Positions 41,483-49,063 of a stretch of DNA of 52,179 bases are shown piece by piece (within the stretch, counting starts at the first letter, position 1; every line of letters begins with the position of its first letter). The stretch is from Clostridiales bacterium (GTDB taxonomy: Bacteria > Bacillota > Clostridia > Oscillospirales > Oscillospiraceae), in assembly GCA_021201185.1 (NCBI GenBank), contig JAJQFJ010000030.1, positions 1 to 52,179 on the forward strand, written 5' to 3'. The notes beneath the pieces were generated by a model, which saw only the letters and a list, made by a program, of their open reading frames with translations, was not told the DNA's origin and made no database searches. The position numbers were made by a program, and so were the translations under genes.

Positions 41483-41821
41483 ATGGATGAGAGTTTGGTT
41501 AGCGGTATTGTAATGCTGGTCGTCATGATCGCCATTTTCTATTTTATGCTGATCCGGCCCGAGAACAAGCGGAAGAAAGAGGCCACGGAGATGCGCAACA
41601 GCCTGGCGATCGGCGATGAGATCACCACCATCGGCGGCATCGTGGGCACGATTTGCGCCGTCAAGACGAACAGCATCGTCATCGAGACCGGGGCCGACCG
41701 GGTCCGCCTGGAGCTGATGAAGTGGTCCGTCTCCAGCAAGGGCGTTCAGATCTCGGAGGATGAAAAAGCATCTGAGAGCCAGAAGGCCGCCGACGCCAAG
41801 AAGTCGGACAGCAAGAAGTAA
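41483..41821 (+). CDS. yajC: Preprotein translocase subunit YajC
   Basis: A 112-aa accessory protein of the SecDF-YajC holotranslocon. One N-terminal helix (~8-26, VMLVVMIAIFYFMLIRPENKR) is followed by a small domain with GDEITTIGGIVGTI and a charged tail. GGAGGT (41467-41472) is 10 bases before ATG 41483. secD/secF are not in the window. Confidence 0.94.
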   Translation: MDESLVSGIVMLVVMIAIFYFMLIRPENKRKKEATEMRNSLAIGDEITTIGGIVGTICAVKTNSIVIETGADRVRLELMKWSVSSKGVQISEDEKASESQKAADAKKSDSKK

Positions 41822-41849
41822 GACGCCAATTCCAGAACGCATAAACCCG

Positions 41850-41896
41850 CCCTCCCGGCATATCCTTTCCCAAAAGGATGACGGGAGGGTGTTTTT
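41850..41896 (+). terminator. Terminator after yajC overlapping the next ribosome binding site
   Basis: Outer stem CCCTCCCG/CGGGAGGG (41850-41857 with 41882-41889) encloses an inner ATCCTTT/AAAGGAT stem, followed by GTTTTT. Its 3' arm GGGAGGG is also the Shine-Dalgarno sequence of the next gene. Confidence 0.8.
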
Positions 41897-42301
41897 ATGC
41901 CGCAGGAACGGACAACGGGGGCGTCTCCGGGAACGGTCGTCACCGCACTTCTGGCGGGCGGAGCCATTGCCCTGGGGGTCACGCTGTTTCTCATGGCGCT
42001 GACCGCCTGGCTGATCGCCGGGGGGTCGATGGGAGAGGAATGGGCCGGCCGGGCTGGGATGGTTGGGGCGGCGTTGGGCTGCCTGGTGGGAGGAAGGTAC
42101 GCCATCGGCTCTGTGCGCAGCCGGGCGCTGCTGGTGGGCCTGGGGACGGCAGCGTTGTTTCTGCTCCTGTGGCTGGGGGCGGGGCTGCTCCTTCCGGAGA
42201 GCGGCGGCGGGAGCGGACTGGTCCCGCTGACGGTTGCCGCCCTGGGAGGCGGAGCGGCCAGCGGGCTGCTCTCCGCATTTCACAAAAAACGGAGAAAATG
42301 A
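41897..42301 (+). CDS. TIGR04086-family small membrane protein
   Basis: A 134-aa protein with four hydrophobic helices (~14-42, ~50-66, ~76-98, ~107-126) separated by glycine-rich turns. Length, topology and place between yajC and the SCIFF peptide fit the TIGR04086/DUF3792 family of Clostridia. No function is known. Its ribosome binding site (GGGAGGG, 41883-41889) is part of the preceding hairpin, so translation or read-through may be limiting. Confidence 0.75.
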   Translation: MPQERTTGASPGTVVTALLAGGAIALGVTLFLMALTAWLIAGGSMGEEWAGRAGMVGAALGCLVGGRYAIGSVRSRALLVGLGTAALFLLLWLGAGLLLPESGGGSGLVPLTVAALGGGAASGLLSAFHKKRRK

Positions 42302-42330
42302 TTGAAATGTCCGGGATCAAGTGATATAAT
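42302..42330 (+). promoter_or_regulatory. Sigma-A promoter of the SCIFF gene
   Basis: TTGAAA (42302-42307), exactly 17 bases, TATAAT (42325-42330), starting one base after the preceding stop codon. Confidence 0.8.
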
Positions 42331-42402
42331 GAGGCCACTGGATGAGACGAGAGGCTGTAATGGCCGTTTCCAGATGCGTGATCGTACAGAGGAGGGGAAA
42401 CC

Positions 42403-42546
42403 ATGAAGCACATTAAGACCCTGAACGGCGCTACCCTGAAGAAGAGCGCCTCCTATGGCGGCTGCGGCGAGTGCCAGACTTCCTGCCAGTCTGCCTGCAA
42501 GACCTCTTGCACCGTTGCCAACCAGCAGTGCGAAAACCAGAAGTGA
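42403..42546 (+). CDS. scfA: SCIFF: six-cysteine ranthipeptide precursor
   Basis: A 47-aa peptide starting MKHIKTLNGATLKKSA and ending in a Cys-rich core with six cysteines at 21, 24, 28, 32, 36 and 43. This is the signature of SCIFF (six cysteines in forty-five residues), a nearly universal Clostridia peptide. Its maturase forms sulfur-to-gamma-carbon thioether bridges (ranthipeptide class). AGGAGGGG lies just upstream of ATG 42403. The radical SAM gene follows after 100 bases. The biological role of the mature peptide is not established; quorum signalling has been proposed. Confidence 0.95.
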   Translation: MKHIKTLNGATLKKSASYGGCGECQTSCQSACKTSCTVANQQCENQK

Positions 42547-42577
42547 TCTCCGACCGCAGCGGATCTTTTGGAGACGT

Positions 42578-42608
42578 ATGGACACATTGGAGCTTCCGAT
42601 GTGTCCAT
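42578..42608 (+). other. Hairpin between SCIFF and maturase genes
   Basis: A perfect 10-bp inverted repeat (42578-42587 with 42599-42608) and 11-base loop, followed by TCTTCT. It could act as a partial terminator or RNA-stabilising structure, giving more peptide than enzyme. Confidence 0.65.
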
Positions 42609-42646
42609 TCTTCTGTCTGCCTGCGACGGGAAAGGGAGGAATCAAA

Positions 42647-44008
42647 ATGGTACATACCTTTGTTGCGCTGGACTGCCCTATCGCCCTGGATGTGAACAGC
42701 GGCGCGGTCCATGTGCTGGACGAGATGACCTATCAGGTGCTCCGCCGGGTGGAGGAGCTGGAGTCTCTGCCGGAGCACTGCCCGGAGGAGGTGGCGGAGG
42801 CGCTGACCTATGCCGGGGAGGAGATCGACGAGGTCTGGTCTGAGCTGAAGGAGCTGGAGGCCCAGGGGCTTCTGTTTGCGAAGGAGGACTATATCGACCC
42901 CCGGTGGGCCTATGTGAAGGACGCCCCGGTGAAGGCACTCTGCCTGAACGTGGCCCACGACTGTAACCTCCGGTGCAAGTATTGCTTTGCCTCCACCGGG
43001 GATTTCGGCACAGGCCGGAAGATCATGCCCTTTGAGACGGCGAAGCGGGCCATCGACTTTGTGGTCCGGAAGTCCGGCAAGCGCCGGAACATCGAGGTGG
43101 ACTTCTTCGGCGGGGAGCCCCTCATGGCCTGGGATACGGTGAAAAAAACGGTGGAGTATGCCCGCTCCATCGAGGGACAATACAACAAGAATTTCCGGTT
43201 CACCATCACCACCAACGGCATGCTGCTCAATCAGGAGAAGATCGACTACATCAACCGGGAGATGAAGAACTGTGTCCTCTCTCTGGACGGCCGGAAAGAG
43301 GTCAACGACGACCAGCGGCCCACCGCCGGGGGCAACGGGAGCTTCGACCGCATCGTGCCCAAGTACCAGCAGCTGGTGGCGGGCAGGGGAGACCAGGAGT
43401 ACTATGCCCGGGGGACCTATACGAAAAAGCATCCGGACTTCGCTGACGATGTTCTGTACATGGCTCGGGAGCTGGGCTTCAAAAACGTCTCTGTGGAGCC
43501 TGCCACCGGTAAGCCGGGGGACCCCTACGCCATCACCGAGGCGGAGCTGGACGCCGCCCGGGCGGAGTATGACAAGCTGGCCCGGGAACTGGTGGCCCAC
43601 CCGGAGATCAACTTCTTCCACTTCTTCGTGGACCTGCAGCAGGGCCCCTGCGTCATCAAACGGATGCGGGGCTGCGGCGCTGGCAGCGAGTATGTTGCCG
43701 TCACGCCGGAAGGGGACATCTACCCCTGCCATCAGTTCGTGGGCAACGAGGACTTCAAAATGGGCAATGTCTACGAGGGCACCTTTGATGAGGAGCTGTC
43801 CAACACCTTTGCGGCGCTGAACATCTACACCAAGCCCGCCTGCCGGAAGTGCTGGGCCAGATTCTACTGCTCCGGCGGATGCGCAGCCGGGGGCTACAAC
43901 GAGAACGGCGACCTGAAGCAGCCCTCTCACATCGCCTGTGAGCTGGAGCGAAAGCGGCTGGAATGTGCCATCGCCATCAAGGCGATTCGCTCAAATTCGG
44001 CAAATTGA
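42647..44008 (+). CDS. scfB: SCIFF radical SAM maturase
   Basis: A 453-aa radical SAM/SPASM enzyme. An N-terminal RRE-like segment (1-~85) binds the leader peptide. The SAM cluster motif CX3CX2C is at Cys106, Cys110 and Cys113 (CNLRCKYC). Further features are FFGGEPL and a C-terminal SPASM domain with GPC...RGCGAG, YPCHQF and CRKCWARFYCSGGC for auxiliary clusters. AAAGGGAGGA is 6 bases before ATG 42647; the longer frame would overlap the SCIFF gene and is unlikely. It modifies the peptide encoded just upstream. Confidence 0.95.
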   Translation: MVHTFVALDCPIALDVNSGAVHVLDEMTYQVLRRVEELESLPEHCPEEVAEALTYAGEEIDEVWSELKELEAQGLLFAKEDYIDPRWAYVKDAPVKALCLNVAHDCNLRCKYCFASTGDFGTGRKIMPFETAKRAIDFVVRKSGKRRNIEVDFFGGEPLMAWDTVKKTVEYARSIEGQYNKNFRFTITTNGMLLNQEKIDYINREMKNCVLSLDGRKEVNDDQRPTAGGNGSFDRIVPKYQQLVAGRGDQEYYARGTYTKKHPDFADDVLYMARELGFKNVSVEPATGKPGDPYAITEAELDAARAEYDKLARELVAHPEINFFHFFVDLQQGPCVIKRMRGCGAGSEYVAVTPEGDIYPCHQFVGNEDFKMGNVYEGTFDEELSNTFAALNIYTKPACRKCWARFYCSGGCAAGGYNENGDLKQPSHIACELERKRLECAIAIKAIRSNSAN

Positions 44009-44055
44009 CCAAAATTTCCAAATACAGACGGTATAATTACAAAACGTAATCAGCG

Positions 44056-44096
44056 ATGGCCCAAAAGGGACTTTTGCCCCTTTTGGGCCATATTTT
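44056..44096 (+). terminator. Terminator after the SCIFF maturase
   Basis: A perfect 14-bp stem (44056-44069 with 44078-44091) and 8-base loop, followed by ATTTTG. Confidence 0.85.
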
Positions 44097-44177
44097 GTCC
44101 TGCGATACAGAAAAGAACCCCATATCTTGCTTTGACGGCACGCTCCGAAGGCAAACCGCAAGATCGTCGGTTACGGA

Positions 44178-44201
44178 GTTTACATAACGGTGTTTACATA
44201 A
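44178..44201 (+). repeat. Direct repeat GTTTACATAA upstream of proC
   Basis: Two identical 10-bp copies (44178-44187 and 44192-44201), 14 bp apart start to start, about 45 bases before the proC -35 box. The TTTACAT core recalls the cluster at 11542-11610. Together with the terminator this fills the 44009-44246 gap; no gene is seen there. Confidence 0.5.
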
Positions 44202-44246
44202 AATTTCGGCATAATAGATAAAAATGGAAGAAATCCTAAAAAAGTA

Positions 44247-44276
44247 TTGCACAAACCCACCCAGAAATGGTATAGT
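44247..44276 (+). promoter_or_regulatory. Sigma-A promoter of proC
   Basis: TTGCAC (44247-44252), 18 bases, TATAGT (44271-44276), 60 bases before the proC start. Confidence 0.7.
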
Positions 44277-44336
44277 ATGTGTATTCCCTCAGAATCAGGG
44301 GTATATTCTGACCTTTTGCTGGTGGAGTTGACGGAG

Positions 44337-45137
44337 ATGAATGGTTTTATGTTAGGCGTGATCGGCGCCGGAAACATGGGAGGCGCCATTTTACGGGGCG
44401 CGCTTCGGGCGAATGTTATGTCACCGGACCAGGTTTGGATGTCCAATCCGCACACAGACAAGCTCAAACCGTTTGGTGATATGGGCGTCCATACGACCGT
44501 CTCTAATCTGGAGGTGGTTCGCCAGGCGGATATTCTTCTTCTGGCGGTGAAGCCTCAGGTGCTCCCGGGCGTGCTGGAGGAGATCGCTCCCTGTACATCC
44601 GGGAAATGCGTGGTCTCCATCGCCGCCGGAATTTCACAGGCCTGGCTCCGGGAACAGCTGCCGGAGGCGAGGATCATCTGTGTCATGCCCAACACGCCGC
44701 TGATGCTGGGGTGCGGGGCCTCCGCCATGACGGAGCAGGGGGATGTGCCGGAAGCGCAGTACCGGTTCGTGCGGCAGATGTTCGAGGCCGCCGGTCTGGT
44801 AGAGGCGCTCCCCGCCGACAAGATCAACGATATCATTCCGGTCAGCGGCTCCAGTCCGGCCTTCTTCTTCCGCATGGCTTCTCTGATGGTGCAGGAGGCG
44901 GAGAAGCGGGGCGTTGACCCGGAGACGGCCCTCCACCTGGCGGCTAAGACCATGGAGGGCTCCGCCCGGATGCTGCTGGAGAGCGGTCATACGGCGGCGG
45001 AGCTGGAGCGTCAGGTCTGCTCCCCCGGCGGGACGACGCTGGCAGCGCTGACGGCCTTTGACGAGCTGGGCTTTGACCGGATGATCGGGGAGGCATTTAC
45101 CCGCTGTATCCGCCGGGCGGACGAACTGGGCAAGTAA
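44337..45137 (+). CDS. proC: Pyrroline-5-carboxylate reductase
   Basis: Last enzyme of proline synthesis, reducing pyrroline-5-carboxylate with NAD(P)H. The 266-aa protein has an N-terminal Rossmann motif GVIGAGNMGGAILRG, LAVKPQVLP, MPNTP and the C-terminal dimer domain with SGSSPAFFF and VCSPGGTTLAAL. GGAG (44324-44327) is 9 bases upstream of ATG 44337. The longer frame begins within the promoter. Confidence 0.95.
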   Translation: MNGFMLGVIGAGNMGGAILRGALRANVMSPDQVWMSNPHTDKLKPFGDMGVHTTVSNLEVVRQADILLLAVKPQVLPGVLEEIAPCTSGKCVVSIAAGISQAWLREQLPEARIICVMPNTPLMLGCGASAMTEQGDVPEAQYRFVRQMFEAAGLVEALPADKINDIIPVSGSSPAFFFRMASLMVQEAEKRGVDPETALHLAAKTMEGSARMLLESGHTAAELERQVCSPGGTTLAALTAFDELGFDRMIGEAFTRCIRRADELGK

Positions 45138-45185
45138 ATCTTCTACCCATTCCTCACCTGTCATAGACTGTGGAGAGGTGAGCGA

Positions 45186-45791
45186 ATGAAGAGGCAACAT
45201 TCCGGCGTCCGGGTGCTGACCGTTCCCGGCTCTCCCTGCCGTCTGGCCTGGCTGCTGCTGACAGCCGGATTTCTGACGGGGGCGTTGACAGGTCATATCG
45301 TCGCCGGACTGGGCTCGGAACAGCTGACGCCCGTTTTGGAGCGTTGGGTGGAGGAAGCTGTCAGCCAGGGGACGGAGCCACAGCCCCTGTCTCTCCTGTG
45401 GCGGGCGGCGCAGCCGGTGGGACTGGCGGCGATCCTCAGCTTTAGCGCGTTGGGAGTGGCAGGTCTGCCGGTGCTGATGGGTGTCAGAGGCTTTCTGACG
45501 GCCTGCACGGTTTCCTCCTTTGTCCGCACCTGGGGTTACCCGGGGCTGGCGGCGGGTGCGGCGTGGGTCTGCGTGGAAGACGGCATCCTGCTGGCGATGC
45601 TGCTGGCGGTGGCGGTACCGGGATGGACGGTATCCTGGGAGCTGGCTACCGGGCGGCGAAACAATGCAAAGCTGCCCCGGCATATGCTGGGGCGGTGCGT
45701 GGGCTTCTGTCTGGCCGGGCTGGCACTGACGGCGGCCTGCGGATATCTGGTCTGGTATTGGCTGACGCCGATGCTGCTGACCGGGCAGTAA
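45186..45791 (+). CDS. SpoIIM-like membrane protein
   Basis: A 201-aa protein with about five hydrophobic helices (~19-42, ~75-97, ~102-118, ~122-150, ~170-195). I assign it tentatively to stage II sporulation protein M because of size, topology and position directly before xerD (spoIIM lies near xerD in Bacillus and many Clostridia). SpoIIM is part of the DMP peptidoglycan machine for engulfment with SpoIID and SpoIIP. Sequence motifs are weak, so it may be another membrane protein. Confidence 0.5.
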   Translation: MKRQHSGVRVLTVPGSPCRLAWLLLTAGFLTGALTGHIVAGLGSEQLTPVLERWVEEAVSQGTEPQPLSLLWRAAQPVGLAAILSFSALGVAGLPVLMGVRGFLTACTVSSFVRTWGYPGLAAGAAWVCVEDGILLAMLLAVAVPGWTVSWELATGRRNNAKLPRHMLGRCVGFCLAGLALTAACGYLVWYWLTPMLLTGQ

Positions 45792-45817
45792 ACAGAAAAA
45801 GATCGAGAAGGCAAGTT

Positions 45818-46696
45818 ATGATGCAGGTTGTGGATGAGTTTAAAAACTATTTGACAACTGAAAAGAAATCTTCTGCCAACACGGTCAGTTCCTATCTCCG
45901 CGATGTCAATCAGTTTGCGGATTACCTGTCCCAGAGAAACATGGAGCTATCCACCGTGGGCCAGGATGACGTGCAGGAATATGTCCAGTGGCTGAGCGGA
46001 CAGGGAAAGTCTGCCGCTACCGTGACCCGGGCACTGGCTTCCCTGAAGTGCTTCTTCCACTGGATGATGGAGCAGGGCAAGCGGGAGGACAACCCGGCGG
46101 AGGGGGTCAAGACAGCCAAGGTGGAGCGAAAGCTGCCCAAGATCCTGACCAGCAAGGAGGTAGAGCTTCTGCTGGAGCAGCCGGAGTGCGTCGATATGAA
46201 GGGCTACCGGGACCATGCCATGCTGGAGCTGCTCTACGCCACAGGCATCCGGGTCAGCGAGCTGATCGGGCTGAATGTGGACGATGTGTTTTTGACCGCC
46301 GGTTTTATCCGCTGCAAGGGCAAGGACAAGAACCGGATCATCCCCATGTACCCCACCGCATTAAAGGCGCTGACCGACTACCTCCGGGATGTGCGGCCCA
46401 AGCTGGCAGTGGAAGGGGAGGAGGCGCTGTTCGTCAACATGAACGGCACCCGGATGAGTCGTCAGGGCTTCTGGAAGCTCATCAAGTATTACGGAGAAAA
46501 GGCGGGCATCCAGTCGGAGATCACCCCCCACACCCTCCGGCACTCCTTTGCCGCCCATCTGCTGGAAAACGGGGCGGATATCCACGCCATCCAGGAGATG
46601 CTGGGACATGCGGACATCTCGTCCACCCAGGTCTATGCCAAGCTGGTGAATCAGCACCTGAAGGATGTCTACACCAAGGCCCATCCGAGAGCCTGA
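45818..46696 (+). CDS. xerD: Tyrosine recombinase XerD
   Basis: Site-specific recombinase of 292 aa that resolves chromosome dimers at dif. N-terminal SAM-like core-binding domain (1-~100) and catalytic domain with Arg145 (TGIRVSEL), His238 and Arg241 (HTLRHSFA), His264 (GHADISST) and nucleophile Tyr273 (QVYAKL). Two adjacent ATGs (45818, 45821) are possible starts. A strong terminator follows. Confidence 0.93.
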   Translation: MMQVVDEFKNYLTTEKKSSANTVSSYLRDVNQFADYLSQRNMELSTVGQDDVQEYVQWLSGQGKSAATVTRALASLKCFFHWMMEQGKREDNPAEGVKTAKVERKLPKILTSKEVELLLEQPECVDMKGYRDHAMLELLYATGIRVSELIGLNVDDVFLTAGFIRCKGKDKNRIIPMYPTALKALTDYLRDVRPKLAVEGEEALFVNMNGTRMSRQGFWKLIKYYGEKAGIQSEITPHTLRHSFAAHLLENGADIHAIQEMLGHADISSTQVYAKLVNQHLKDVYTKAHPRA

Positions 46697-46710
46697 ACCG
46701 TACATAACAC

Positions 46711-46753
46711 GCCCCCGCCCGGAACGGCTGTTCAGCCATATCCGGGCGGGGGC
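46711..46753. terminator. Terminator after xerD
   Basis: A perfect 13-bp GC-rich stem (46711-46723 with 46741-46753) encloses a small inner GGCTG/CAGCC hairpin. No T-run longer than three follows, so it may be bidirectional and of moderate strength. Confidence 0.7.
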
Positions 46754-46793
46754 TGTCATTTGCCTGTTGGCGGTCTGTCGATTGCCGACGGAA

Positions 46794-46999
46794 TCACGCC
46801 GGGTCGAAGGCCGGGTTGGTGAGGTAGACGTTCTTCTGATTCATCCGCTCCTTCGCCAGGGCGATGGCCTCGCCAAAGCGCTGGAAGTGGACGACCTCCC
46901 GCTCCCGCAGAAAGCGGATCACGTCGTTCACATCCGGGTCGTCGGAGAGACGGAGGATGTTGTCATAGGTGACGCGGGCCTTTTGCTCTGCTGCAATAT
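46794..46999 (-). pseudogene. cotJC: 3' remnant of cotJC (manganese catalase-like spore coat protein)
   Basis: Only the last ~68 codons of a CotJC/Mn-catalase gene remain. From IAAEQKARVTYDN through FLREREVVHFQRFGEA to the natural stop the match to CotJC is close (Bacillus CotJC has IAAEEKARATY and FLREREIVHSQRF). Upstream of about 46998 homology ends abruptly and unrelated sequence runs into the recombinase gene. The ATG at 47030 lies in that unrelated sequence and is not the native start. The missing N-terminal ~120 codons, including most metal ligands, are not in the window. Confidence 0.88.
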
Positions 47000-47044
47000 G
47001 GCAGGGACAACATTTTGCTTTGGCAGACACGGGGCGCGGCGCAG

Positions 47045-49018
47045 TCAGAAGCTCCAGTGGATCTCAATGGGGGGAGATTTCTCTCCCACAGCGCGTCTGC
47101 CCACCAGGATATAGTCGATCAGCACCTCTACCGCTTCCCGGGACAGATGCTCCGGGTGGGTGTAGCGCTCGATCCGTTCACGGCGGTCGTCTCCGGCGGC
47201 CATTCGCGCCTCAATCCCGGCGATCTGCGCCCGGGTGTCCTGTATCCTGCGCTCCAGCCGCTCCCGGTCCACCGCAAAGCCCCTTGACAGCTCCAGAAAG
47301 TCGCCCTCGCCGATCAGACCTCTGACCTTGTCCAGATACAGCTCACGGGCGCTTTTGCGGTATCCGGCGACGTTCTTTTCGTAGGAGGCCAGCTCGCTGC
47401 AAAGCCGGTTTCTCTGCGCCTGCAGATCGCTGCAGAATGAGACCTGCCCCAGCAGCTGCTCTCTGTCCAGATTGGCCGCAGACAGACGTTCCAGCTCGGC
47501 GAGGACGGTTTGCTCCAACAGGTCCACAGAAATAAAAGAGCCTGTACAGGCGTCCTTCGCAATGCGGCGGGTCGGACACTGTAAGTAGTGCTTCCCCCTG
47601 CTTTTGGAGGACCGCATGACATAGCCGCAGTTGGCGCAGCGGGCCTTTCCGGCAAACAGGCCGATGGTTCCGGTAGAGAAGGGGCGTGTCCTCTGGGCCA
47701 GCAGGGCCTGCACCCTGTCCCACAGCTCACGGTCGATGATGGGCTCGTGGGTGCCCTTTACCACGTACCAGTCAGATTTTGGCCGGGGCCGGTTCTGCTT
47801 GGTCTTGTACGACACGCTACCGTACCGGCCCTGCACCATATTTCCGATGTACATCTCATTCTCCAGCATATGGGCGACGGTGTAATAGCTCCAAAGGGTG
47901 CTGTTTTTCGACCTGGGCGGCTGATAGCGCAGTCCCTGGAGACGCTTGTATTCCGTCGGATTGGGGATGCCCCGGTCATTCAAAATGCGGGCAATGGCGG
48001 TCTTGCCGTTTCCATTGGCGTAAAGCGAAAATACTTCACGGACATGGACGGCGGCCTCCTCGTCAATGACCAGGTGTCCCTTTTGCTCCGGGTCCTTTTG
48101 ATAGCCGTATAACGCGAACGAACCGATGTGATATCCGTCCTGTCTGCGGCTGATGAGGACGCTGCGGATGTTGTCGGACATATCCTCCAGATACCACTCA
48201 TTGACAAGGCCGTTGATCTGCCGGGATTTTTTATTTCCCCGGTCGGCGGTGTCGGCGTTGTCAACGATGCTGACGAACCGGATGTTCCAGACAGGGAAGA
48301 GGCCGTGGATATACTTCTCCACCAGCTCCAGCTCCCGGGTGAAGCGGGACTGGGTCTTGCACAGGACGATGTCAAACCGGTGGGCCTGGGCGTCGGAGAG
48401 CAGACGGTTGAATTCTGGCCGTCGGCGGTCCGCCCCTGCGTAATCGTCGTCGCTGTAAATATCGTATACCTCCCACCCCTTTTCTCCGGCATATTGCAGA
48501 AGCATGGCCTTTTGATAGCTGAATGCATACCCTTCTTCCGGCGAGAACATGGTTTTTGTCTCGAAACTACCCGGATTCTTTTCCGCATTTGCTGCATTCT
48601 GCTTATCTTTCTTTTGAAACATTTTATTCAGCATCTTCGGACTGTTGAACATCTTTCCCGCAAGCTTTCGAGCAAATCCCGGAATCCGCAGAAAGGTTCG
48701 TTCGTAGGACAGCACCATCAAATGACCGGTCTCATCTAAAGAAACGCCGTAGTTCTTCAAAACCTCACCCATTGCCACGAAATAATATGCTCCAGTCAGG
48801 TTCCCGGTACCGCTCACGTCATCCCCACCAATGTATGGAAAATGCTCAAGCAGATTTTTGTCATAGAAAGCCCAGATTTCTGCCAGAAGCTCGGAATAAT
48901 CCTTTCCGCTGGCCTGCTGCAATTCAGCAGAAATCAGTTTCAGATATCCATTCATGGACTTCTTTAATTTAGTGTAATTTTTCTGATAGTATTCATGCAT
49001 TGCCCTGTAATCCTCCAC
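47045..49018 (-). CDS. Chimera: ATC-hydrolase-like N-terminus fused to a serine recombinase lacking its catalytic serine
   Basis: A 657-aa open frame of two parts. Residues 1-~168 look like an L-2-amino-thiazoline-4-carboxylate hydrolase (IGGDDVSGTGNLTGAYYF, NPGSFETKT). From ~169 on it is a large serine recombinase: QKAMLLQYAGEKGWEV, KTQSRFTRE, a Recombinase domain (~290-400), a zinc ribbon (Cys461, 464, 481, 491), a coiled coil (~530-610). The recombinase part begins after the usual Y-x-R-x-S segment, so the nucleophile serine is missing. The hydrolase part also lacks its C-terminal end. Base composition shifts to more AT upstream of the junction near 48514. Both activities are probably lost. 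Confidence 0.8.
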   Translation of the reverse strand: MEDYRAMHEYYQKNYTKLKKSMNGYLKLISAELQQASGKDYSELLAEIWAFYDKNLLEHFPYIGGDDVSGTGNLTGAYYFVAMGEVLKNYGVSLDETGHLMVLSYERTFLRIPGFARKLAGKMFNSPKMLNKMFQKKDKQNAANAEKNPGSFETKTMFSPEEGYAFSYQKAMLLQYAGEKGWEVYDIYSDDDYAGADRRRPEFNRLLSDAQAHRFDIVLCKTQSRFTRELELVEKYIHGLFPVWNIRFVSIVDNADTADRGNKKSRQINGLVNEWYLEDMSDNIRSVLISRRQDGYHIGSFALYGYQKDPEQKGHLVIDEEAAVHVREVFSLYANGNGKTAIARILNDRGIPNPTEYKRLQGLRYQPPRSKNSTLWSYYTVAHMLENEMYIGNMVQGRYGSVSYKTKQNRPRPKSDWYVVKGTHEPIIDRELWDRVQALLAQRTRPFSTGTIGLFAGKARCANCGYVMRSSKSRGKHYLQCPTRRIAKDACTGSFISVDLLEQTVLAELERLSAANLDREQLLGQVSFCSDLQAQRNRLCSELASYEKNVAGYRKSARELYLDKVRGLIGEGDFLELSRGFAVDRERLERRIQDTRAQIAGIEARMAAGDDRRERIERYTHPEHLSREAVEVLIDYILVGRRAVGEKSPPIEIHWSF

Positions 49019-49063
49019 ACAATGTATTCTTTGTAAAGCGCAAAAGCCATGGCCTTCTCTTGC

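Noticed and set aside
44005..44040. Promoter TTGACC...TATAAT after the SCIFF maturase
   Set aside because: The spacing is 21 bases and a terminator follows within about 20 bases, so it is unlikely to be functional.
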